Shown here: positions 1-5,419 of the stretch, piece after piece | Layout: each line of letters starts with the position of its first letter | Numbering within the stretch: the first letter of the stretch is position 1 | Source: Bacteroidales bacterium | GTDB lineage: Bacteria; Bacteroidota; Bacteroidia; Bacteroidales; Bacteroidaceae | Reading direction: 5' to 3' | DNA: 9,499 nucleotides | NCBI GenBank assembly: GCA_004558535.1 | Contig: SFCP01000067.1 | Span: 1 to 9,499, forward strand | Made by a program: the position numbers and the translations under genes | The notes under the pieces: generated by a model | What the model was told of the DNA's origin: nothing | What the model saw: the letters and a program-made list of their open reading frames with translations, nothing else | Databases searched by the model: none

Positions 1-547
1 GTACGACGGGAGACAGCTGGCTGAGGTCGCCGATGAGCAGGAGCTGCAGGCCGCCAAAGGGCAGGGCTGAGCGGCGGCAGTAGCGCAGCGTGGCATCTAC
101 GCTGTCCATCACGTCGGCCCGCACCATGGATACTTCGTCTATCACCAGCAGGTCCAGGCTGCGGATTATCTTTAGCTTGGTGCGGTTGAAGTTGTATTTT
201 CCTTTGCTGTAGACGGCATCGGGGACGTAGGGTGCGAAAGGCAGTTGGAAAAAGGAGTGCAGCGTGCTGCCGCCGGCATTGATAGCTGCTATGCCGGTTG
301 GTGCGAGCACAATCATCCGCTTGGGATTTTCTGTACGCAGGTTTTTCAGGAATGTGGTTTTGCCTGTTCCGGCTTTGCCGGTGAGGAACAGGCTTTTGCG
401 TGTCATGGTAATCAGCCTGTGGGCTGCTTCCATTTCCGGATTACATATTTGCGGCTGCGGCTCGGCATAATCCAAGTGAACTTGGCTTCTGCTCTCGCCT
501 TGCACGCAAATTGGACATGGCTTGTTGTTTTTTATGAATTCTCCCAT
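1..547 (-). CDS. PIF1-like DNA helicase, N-terminal part (runs off left edge)
   Basis: The first 182 codons of a superfamily 1 helicase are present; the rest lies beyond base 1. With the ATG at 547 as residue 1, Walker A is GKAGTGKT (57-64), followed by LAPTGIAAINAGG (81-93), Walker B LLVIDEVSM (133-141) and LLLIGDLSQLSPVV (169-182). This motif order is that of the PIF1/RecD-like group, which unwinds DNA 5' to 3' using ATP. Family members act in replication, recombination or repair; the exact role here is unknown. The start is uncertain. The ATG at 547 is in frame and open, but residues 13-36 are then encoded by a dispersed repeat (441-512). An internal ATG at 433 would give a protein beginning MEAAHRLI, only 18 residues before Walker A. 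The residues just before it (NPE) resemble the usual start of this helicase domain, which favours an upstream start. No clear promoter is seen. Domain call strong, start weak. Confidence 0.9.
   Translation of the reverse strand, partial: MGEFIKNNKPCPICVQGESRSQVHLDYAEPQPQICNPEMEAAHRLITMTRKSLFLTGKAGTGKTTFLKNLRTENPKRMIVLAPTGIAAINAGGSTLHSFFQLPFAPYVPDAVYSKGKYNFNRTKLKIIRSLDLLVIDEVSMVRADVMDSVDATLRYCRRSALPFGGLQLLLIGDLSQLSPVV
441..512 (-). repeat. Hairpin repeat, full copy 1 (overlaps helicase 5' end)
   Basis: This 72-base stretch is identical to 639-710. Its core, 447-511, is closed by perfect 7-base arms, ATTTGCG (447-453) and CGCAAAT (505-511). Read on the minus strand, the order is: arm, conserved TGCAAGGCGAG (504-494), an inner stem GCAGAAGCCAAG paired with CTTGGATTATGC with two mismatches around loop TTCA, conserved CCGAGCCGCAGC (465-454), and the closing arm. 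It lies inside the long reading frame of the helicase. No transposase or gene of its own is present. It resembles a REP/MITE-like dispersed palindromic element; that class assignment is inference. Confidence 0.9.
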
Positions 548-564
548 AAAAGATTTCTAAATTC

Positions 565-597
565 AAGAAAGTCGTCAGGCCGACTTGGACGTTTCTT
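565..597. repeat. Second hairpin type, unrelated to the main repeat
   Basis: An inner stem AAGTCG (569-574) pairs with CGACTT (581-586) around a six-base loop. As an alternative outer pairing, AAGAAA (565-570) is complementary to TTTCTT (592-597). The sequence is not similar to the neighbouring repeat copies. It sits between full copy 1 and half copy 2, just upstream of the proposed helicase start. From memory it resembles a motif seen repeatedly between Bacteroides genes, but only one copy lies in this window, so calling it a repeat family is an inference. It could also act as a weak terminator for menCE transcripts, since the minus-strand stem is followed by TCTTGAATTT. Confidence 0.5.
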
Positions 598-638
598 AAT
601 CCAAGTGAACTTGGCTTCTGCTCTCGCCTTGCACGCAA
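597..638 (-). repeat. Hairpin repeat, half copy 2
   Basis: These 42 bases match the TAATCC...CGCAA half of copies 1 and 3. They retain the inner hairpin (CCAAG, loop, CTTGG) and the conserved CTCGCCTTGCA block (plus-strand sense). The half carrying ATTTGCG and GCTGCGGCTCGG is missing and replaced by the unrelated hairpin at 565-597. The right end runs directly into full copy 3, losing two bases of the outer arm at the join (CGCAA then TTACAT). Confidence 0.85.
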
Positions 639-710
639 TTACATATTTGCGGCTGCGGCTCGGCATAATCCAAGTGAACTTGGCTTCTGCTCTCGCCTTG
701 CACGCAAATT
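639..710 (-). repeat. Hairpin repeat, full copy 3
   Basis: Base-for-base identical to 441-512, including six bases (TTACAT) outside the left arm. Arms are ATTTGCG (645-651) and CGCAAAT (703-709). It lies 14 bases after the menCE stop codon, wholly outside genes, so a menCE transcript would fold here. It lacks a following T-run on the minus strand, so it is not a canonical intrinsic terminator, though it could protect the mRNA 3' end. Confidence 0.9.
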
Positions 711-725
711 CCTAATTCCTAATTT
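707..725. repeat. Short tandem repeat AATTCCT
   Basis: Two perfect 7-base units (707-713, 714-720) and a partial third (721-724) bridge the end of repeat copy 3 and the menCE stop codon. The first unit overlaps the outer arm of copy 3. Its role is unknown; it may be left over from slippage or from repeat insertion. Confidence 0.7.
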
Positions 726-2833
726 CAAAAGGCCGTTGCGTCCGTAGATGTTTGCTCCCCGTTTTTCAGGAAGCGCCGCACCTTGCCGCTTATGGTGCGC
801 GGCAGTTCCCGCACGGCTTCATAGCGTCGTGGCACTTCGGGACCGTGGAGCACGCTTCTGCAGGCGGCTTCCATGCGGGGCACTTCCGTGCTTTCCCCTT
901 GGAATACGAGCGTCAGTGCCTGTCCCAACCTGTCATCGGGGCGGGCTGTCAGGAAAAAATCGCAGGACAGCCGCTGGCGTAGACGTCGCTCCAGTGCCTC
1001 GAGCTGCAACTTGATGCCGCCGCTGCACACCACGTTGTCCCGCCGCCCGAGGATGCGGAAGCCGCCGGTGCCGTTTGTCTCGGCCATGTCGTTGGTGTGG
1101 AGCGTCGGATTGCCCGTCAGTGGGTCGTGTATGGTCAGTGTGCCATCGTCGCCTATCTCTACGCTCACTCCCTCCATCGGTACGTACCATTCGCCAGCCG
1201 AGGGACCGCTGATGCGGCGCAGGGCTACGTTGGACAGCGTCTCCGTCATGCCGTAACTGCTCCATACGTCGCCGGGAAGGCTGTGCAGTTGCGTTTCCAG
1301 GGCCGGCGAGATCTCGCCGCCGCCCAAGAGGAGTACCCGGACCTGTCGCAGCAGGGCTGCTTCGTGTTGGTCCTGCAGCGTGGCATAGGCTTGCATGGGT
1401 GTCATGGCGACGAAGTACGGCGCATGGTCCAGGTGGCGAAGGGGATGTGAGGAGGGGTGTACCATGGTCAGCCGCAGCGGCCATACCTCAGCCCTTACCG
1501 CCATCATTTGGGCGGCTATGTAGCGGATAGGCAGGCAGAGCAGGGCATCGGCTCCCTGCGGGAGATGGAGCGCCCGGCAGGTGCGAAGTGCGCTTTGCCA
1601 CATCCACTCCTTTTGCACCTCCATCTGTTTGGGCTGTCCGGTCGAGCCGGAGGTTTGTACCTGCATGGTGAGGGTGGGGGCGAGCCATTCGTGGCGGAAT
1701 TGGGCGACCTGTTGGCCAAAGGCGAAGTCCTCGGCACGGCTGCTCCACAGTTCCTCGCCGCGGATGTGCAGGGCGGTGCCGGGGAAGTTGCTGACAAACA
1801 GGGCGCCTGTGCCAAGTCCCTGGTGCAGGGGCTTTATAGCTTGCTCTGTATCAGAGGAGAATGGTGGCAGTGTGGAGGTCCATGCAGCCAGTGCGTTCAG
1901 ACCGCAGTTCCCCTCGAGTGCGCTTGTCACCCAATAGCCTGTGCCGTGCTCCTGTGCCAGGCGAATCCATTCCTCTGCGCCGCTCAGTCCGCCGTGGAGC
2001 GAGGGCTTTAGCACCAGGTATTGCGGACGGATGGTTTGGAGCAATGCAACCTTTTGCTCGGGCCGGTTGATGCCGATGAGTTCCTCGTCGAGAGCGATGG
2101 GCAGGGGCGTCGTGGCGCAGAGTTGGCGCATCGCTTCCCACTGTCCGGCACGCAGGGGTTGCTCGATGCTGTGCAGGGAGAATTGTGCCAATGCTTCCAA
2201 TTTGCGGGGAGCTTCTTGGGGCGTGAAAGCGCCGTTGGCATCCACCCGCAGCGTGATGCTTTCGGGGCCGAAGCGCCGGCGGACGGCGCGGAGAAGTTCC
2301 AGTTCGCTGTCGAAGTCAATGGCGCCGATTTTAAGTTTTATGCAGTGAAATCCTGCGGCCAGCTTTTCCTCAAGGCGGCGTTGCATTTCCTCGAAATTCC
2401 CCATCCATATCAGTCCGTTGATGGGGATGCCGCGCTCTCCGCGGGTGAAGGGAGTGTCGAAGAGCCGCAGCGGGTCACCTGTTTGCCGTGCGGCCTCCAG
2501 GCTGAGCAGGGCGGTCTCCAGTCCGAACAGGATGGAGGGGTAGGGGCGCAGTGCTTCGGTGTCCACACGGCCTGTGCGGCAGACCTCACGGCAGCACTGG
2601 TGCAAAAGTGCTTCGTAGTCTGCCGGTGGTAGGGCATCGACGCTCAAATCCGGCAGTGGGGCGCATTCGCCTACGCCGAACAAGCGTCCCTCCTCCCTGT
2701 CGTCTGCCGGTGAAGCAGGCGAATCCGGATAGAAGCGGACTATCCAAGAAAGGCGCTGCCGGTAGACACCTCGCGATGTACCGGCAGGCTGCTTGAAAGC
2801 CAAACATTGTGGCGTGATGGTATATCTCAGCAT
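725..2833 (-). CDS. menC/menE: Fused o-succinylbenzoate synthase / o-succinylbenzoate-CoA ligase (MenC-MenE)
   Basis: One 702-residue cytoplasmic protein appears to carry two successive steps of menaquinone synthesis. Residues 1 to about 365 are MenC, an enolase-superfamily enzyme that dehydrates SHCHC to o-succinylbenzoate. Visible are KLK (K166, K168), likely metal ligands D198 (RVDANGAF), E224 (SIEQPL) and D249 (LDEE), and K276 (LKPS). About 25 linker residues follow. From 391 comes MenE, which uses ATP and CoA to make o-succinylbenzoyl-CoA: P-loop TSGSTGQPK (394-402), SSYGMTET (525-532), GRRDNVVCSGGIK (596-608) and ISGK with catalytic K684. The MenE half has only about 310 residues, against roughly 450 in E. 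coli MenE, and begins almost at the P-loop; Bacteroidales MenE is, as recalled, short at this end. The ATG is 12 bases after the C69 stop, suggesting co-transcription. All key residues are present in both halves, so both should be active. Confidence 0.93.
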   Translation of the reverse strand: MLRYTITPQCLAFKQPAGTSRGVYRQRLSWIVRFYPDSPASPADDREEGRLFGVGECAPLPDLSVDALPPADYEALLHQCCREVCRTGRVDTEALRPYPSILFGLETALLSLEAARQTGDPLRLFDTPFTRGERGIPINGLIWMGNFEEMQRRLEEKLAAGFHCIKLKIGAIDFDSELELLRAVRRRFGPESITLRVDANGAFTPQEAPRKLEALAQFSLHSIEQPLRAGQWEAMRQLCATTPLPIALDEELIGINRPEQKVALLQTIRPQYLVLKPSLHGGLSGAEEWIRLAQEHGTGYWVTSALEGNCGLNALAAWTSTLPPFSSDTEQAIKPLHQGLGTGALFVSNFPGTALHIRGEELWSSRAEDFAFGQQVAQFRHEWLAPTLTMQVQTSGSTGQPKQMEVQKEWMWQSALRTCRALHLPQGADALLCLPIRYIAAQMMAVRAEVWPLRLTMVHPSSHPLRHLDHAPYFVAMTPMQAYATLQDQHEAALLRQVRVLLLGGGEISPALETQLHSLPGDVWSSYGMTETLSNVALRRISGPSAGEWYVPMEGVSVEIGDDGTLTIHDPLTGNPTLHTNDMAETNGTGGFRILGRRDNVVCSGGIKLQLEALERRLRQRLSCDFFLTARPDDRLGQALTLVFQGESTEVPRMEAACRSVLHGPEVPRRYEAVRELPRTISGKVRRFLKNGEQTSTDATAF

Positions 2834-2845
2834 CGTTTTGATGGC

Positions 2846-4507
2846 TCAATGTTCCTCGGGAATCAGGTATTTGTCGCCGGTTTCCCGGATGATGGTGCGT
2901 TTGTATTCCTCGGGGAATCCGGGACGAACGGGATGTTCGCCCAATCCTTCGGGTGTGCGCTTGAAGCGTCCGTCTTCCTCGGGCTTAATGGTCATATCGT
3001 TGTACTTCACGATGAGGTATTGTCCCAATTCACGCCAGCGATCCATCATTTCCTCGGCACATTCGTTGGAGAATACGGTCAGCTGTTTGCGCGCTGCAGC
3101 TTCGTCCGTTCCGCAAAGTGCGGCCAATTCTTTTTCCACTTCGGCGCATCGTGCTATAAATCGTCCCTCCAAATCCTGCCGTACTTTTTCCACCGATGGC
3201 ATCAGTTGGGCATAGCGCGGATAAGTCATATTGGCCACCCAATTGCAGACCCAGAAGGCCGAGTTCCACGAGAAAGTTACGGCATCGGCGCGCGGGTCGT
3301 CATAACAGGCCGGCACGGTAGTGTTTTGGCAGTACACAGGCGTATAGGCCACCATGTTGGGGTCGTCGTTGCCAAACCAAAGGATGCCTCCCACGGCATT
3401 GGGCAGATGGCTGCGCATTTGGGCAATGACGGTAAAGGCTGTTTGCTGCGTCGAGGTGGGACGTTCGTTGAAATACTTCTTGCCGTCGCATTCCCAAGTG
3501 AGCGGGGTGGGGCGGTAGGGCATTGCATAGATACCTGCTCCGGCATCTGTCGTGACATCAAAGGGGGTGCCTTCGTAGTGGTCGCGGTTGCTCAGCATCA
3601 AATCGGCCACGCTCAACGGCTGCTTCGGGCGGAAGTAGAGCGGCATCGGTTCGGCTGTGCCGATATGGCGGCCGTCCACGGCGTCGATGTAGCGATCCAT
3701 GCCCTCTACCCACTTGTTGAAGAAACTCCATACGCGGGCTTCGCAGAAGCGCAGTGCGGAAAAGTCTGCCGGAGCGTAGGCGTCGGCAAAGGAGAAATCT
3801 TCGTCTTTTCCCTTGAAGTAGCCCTTGGAACGGGCAAAGCTGATGACGTCCTTGGCGTACATTACGTTCTCGCGGTCGCGCAGGTCAAACCGGTGGATGC
3901 GGCTTTGGTTGGCATGTGCCGAGATGCAGTCGTCGGGGATGCGTACGGCTACCCAAACGGCCCCCTTGCGGCCCGGTCCCTTGCCTATCATTTCCATAAT
4001 CCACACCTCGTTCGGGTCGGCTATCGAGAAGCTTTCGCCGCTACTTGCGTAGCCGAAGCGGTTGGCCAGGTCGGTCATTACAGCGATGGCCTCGCGCGCC
4101 GTTTTGCTGCGCTGCAGGGCCAGCGTCATCAGGCTCACGTAGTCTATGCCCTCGTCCTGTCCGTCCAGTTCTTCGCGTCCGCCAAAGGTGGTTTCGGTCA
4201 CGGCTACCTGCCACTCGTTGATTTGTCCCATTACGGCGTAGGTCACCTCGGCTTCGGGGATTTCTCCTAAATATTTATTGGTGTCGCCGTTTATGATGCG
4301 GCGCATGGTGCCCTTGGGATGGCGGGCTGCGGGGAAGTAGCGCAGGCGGCCATACATGCCGTAGTCGTCGGCGTTGTAGGTGATAAAGGTAGAGCCGTCG
4401 GTCGAGGCTTTCTTGCCTACCAGGAAGCTGGTGCAGGCCTGGGCTTCGGTGGTGGCAGCTGTCAGGACGGCTGCCAAGGAGAGCATACCTAATATTATAC
4501 GTTTCAT
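2846..4507 (-). CDS. Secreted C69-family dipeptidase (PepD-like cysteine Ntn hydrolase)
   Basis: A 553-residue peptidase of family C69, N-terminal-nucleophile hydrolases that cleave dipeptides from peptides. Residues 1-24 form a signal peptide (positive MKR, hydrophobic core, AQA just before C25), pointing to the periplasm. C25 in ACTSF is the expected catalytic nucleophile and would become the mature N-terminus on cleavage after A24. Other family-like segments are TYNADDYG (43-50), ETTFGGR (105-111) and the stretch near 174-203 containing PGRKGAVWVAVRIPDD and SAHANQSRI. Length is in the usual range. The start lies 9 bases after the nadC stop, and menCE follows after 12 bases, so the three look like one transcription unit. 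No functional link to NAD or quinone synthesis is evident. It probably recycles peptides from diet or cell wall; exact specificity cannot be read from the sequence. Confidence 0.92.
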   Translation of the reverse strand: MKRIILGMLSLAAVLTAATTEAQACTSFLVGKKASTDGSTFITYNADDYGMYGRLRYFPAARHPKGTMRRIINGDTNKYLGEIPEAEVTYAVMGQINEWQVAVTETTFGGREELDGQDEGIDYVSLMTLALQRSKTAREAIAVMTDLANRFGYASSGESFSIADPNEVWIMEMIGKGPGRKGAVWVAVRIPDDCISAHANQSRIHRFDLRDRENVMYAKDVISFARSKGYFKGKDEDFSFADAYAPADFSALRFCEARVWSFFNKWVEGMDRYIDAVDGRHIGTAEPMPLYFRPKQPLSVADLMLSNRDHYEGTPFDVTTDAGAGIYAMPYRPTPLTWECDGKKYFNERPTSTQQTAFTVIAQMRSHLPNAVGGILWFGNDDPNMVAYTPVYCQNTTVPACYDDPRADAVTFSWNSAFWVCNWVANMTYPRYAQLMPSVEKVRQDLEGRFIARCAEVEKELAALCGTDEAAARKQLTVFSNECAEEMMDRWRELGQYLIVKYNDMTIKPEEDGRFKRTPEGLGEHPVRPGFPEEYKRTIIRETGDKYLIPEEH

Positions 4508-4516
4508 CTTGCTGTG

Positions 4517-5368
4517 TTATTTTACGGCCTTAAACGACATATCCAATCCTTTCACCGAGTGCGTGAGTGCACCCACCGAGATGAAGTCCACGCCACATTC
4601 GGCATAGTCGCGCAGCGTGTCGAACGTGATGCCGCCGCTGCTTTCTGTCTCAAACTTGCCGCCAATCATTTCCACGGCCCGGCGTGTATCCTCCACCGAG
4701 AAGTTGTCCAGCATGATGCGGTCGGCACCGCCGTGCTCCATCACTTGACGGATTTCATCGAACGAGCGGACTTCGATTTCGACTTTCAGGTGGAGGCCTT
4801 TCTCACGTTGGTATTCGGCGCAGCGCGTCAGGGCGTTGGCAATGCCGCCACAGAAGTCCACGTGGTTGTCCTTGAGCAGGATCATGTCGAAGAGTCCGAT
4901 GCGGTGGTTGGTGCCGCCACCGATTTTCACAGCCTCCTTTTCCAGCATACGCATACCGGGCGTGGTCTTGCGGGTGTCCAGAACGCGGGTATTTGTTCCC
5001 TTCAGGCGTTCCACGTAGCGGGCCGTCATGGTGGCGATGCCGCTCATGCGCTGCATGATGTTCAGCATGAGGCGTTCGGTCTGAAGCAGGCTGCGCACGC
5101 TGCCCGTCACAATCATGGCTATATCGCCGGGCTTGACGTGTGTGCCGTCCTTCAGCAGTACCTCTACCTGCATGGTGGGGTCGAAGCGGTGGAATACTTG
5201 GCGGGCCATCCGGATGCCGGCCAGGATGCCCTCCTCCTTGATGAGCAGCTGGGATTTGCCCATGGCATCCTCGGGGATGCAGCAGAGGGTGGTGTGGTCG
5301 CCGTCGCCGATGTCCTCTGAAAAGGAGAGGTCGATGAGGCGGTCGTTTAGTTCATCAACTGTGTACAT
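4517..5368 (-). CDS. nadC: Nicotinate-nucleotide pyrophosphorylase (quinolinate phosphoribosyltransferase)
   Basis: NadC converts quinolinate and PRPP to nicotinate mononucleotide, CO2 and pyrophosphate, the step where the de novo pathway enters NAD synthesis. At 283 residues it has normal full length. Family signatures: SEDIGDGDHTT near the N-terminus (17-27), DTRKTTPGMR (131-140), KIGGGTNHRIGLFDMILLKDNH (148-169) carrying basic substrate-binding residues, VEIEV (196-200), RIMLDN (217-222) and SSGGI (243-247). The start ATG follows a 48-base AT-rich gap after ftsK. No Bacteroides -7 motif is visible in that gap, so nadC may be read from ftsK or from an unrecognised promoter. The stop is 9 bases before the C69 peptidase start. 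nadA and nadB are not in the window. Confidence 0.97.
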   Translation of the reverse strand: MYTVDELNDRLIDLSFSEDIGDGDHTTLCCIPEDAMGKSQLLIKEEGILAGIRMARQVFHRFDPTMQVEVLLKDGTHVKPGDIAMIVTGSVRSLLQTERLMLNIMQRMSGIATMTARYVERLKGTNTRVLDTRKTTPGMRMLEKEAVKIGGGTNHRIGLFDMILLKDNHVDFCGGIANALTRCAEYQREKGLHLKVEIEVRSFDEIRQVMEHGGADRIMLDNFSVEDTRRAVEMIGGKFETESSGGITFDTLRDYAECGVDFISVGALTHSVKGLDMSFKAVK

Positions 5369-5393
5369 GATTTTATATGTATTATGAATTTCT

Positions 5394-5419
5394 TTATATA
5401 TATAATAAGGTGTGCCTTA
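5394..5419 (-). terminator. Possible weak hairpin and AT palindrome after ftsK
   Basis: On the minus strand TAAGG-CACA-CCTTA (5419-5406) forms a five-base stem that includes the ftsK stop codon. It is followed at once by TTATATATATAA, a 12-base perfect palindrome (5394-5405). The stem is short and there is no clean U-run, so termination is doubtful. The AT-rich stretch could equally help start transcription of nadC, although no TAnnTTTG box is present. Confidence 0.25.

Noticed and set aside
441..638. Minus-strand small frame of 65 codons spanning the repeats
   Set aside because: It is composed almost entirely of repeat DNA, overlaps the helicase frame, and has no independent coding evidence.
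441..710. CRISPR array from repeated 42-72 base units
   Set aside because: Only two full units and one half unit, no regular spacers (one junction is direct), strong internal palindromes and no cas genes.
245..715. Plus-strand frame with an internally repeated protein (LASALALHA three times)
   Set aside because: The protein repeat only reflects the DNA hairpin repeats; the rest is antisense to helicase motifs.
2807..4270. Long plus-strand open frame (487 codons) opposite the C69 gene
   Set aside because: It is antisense to a well-conserved peptidase, shows no recognisable domain, and is explained by GC-rich codon bias leaving the opposite strand open.
4430..4450. Lipoprotein signal on the C69 peptidase
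   Set aside because: AQAC lacks the usual lipobox Leu/Ala-Ser/Gly pattern, and the cysteine is needed as the free catalytic nucleophile.
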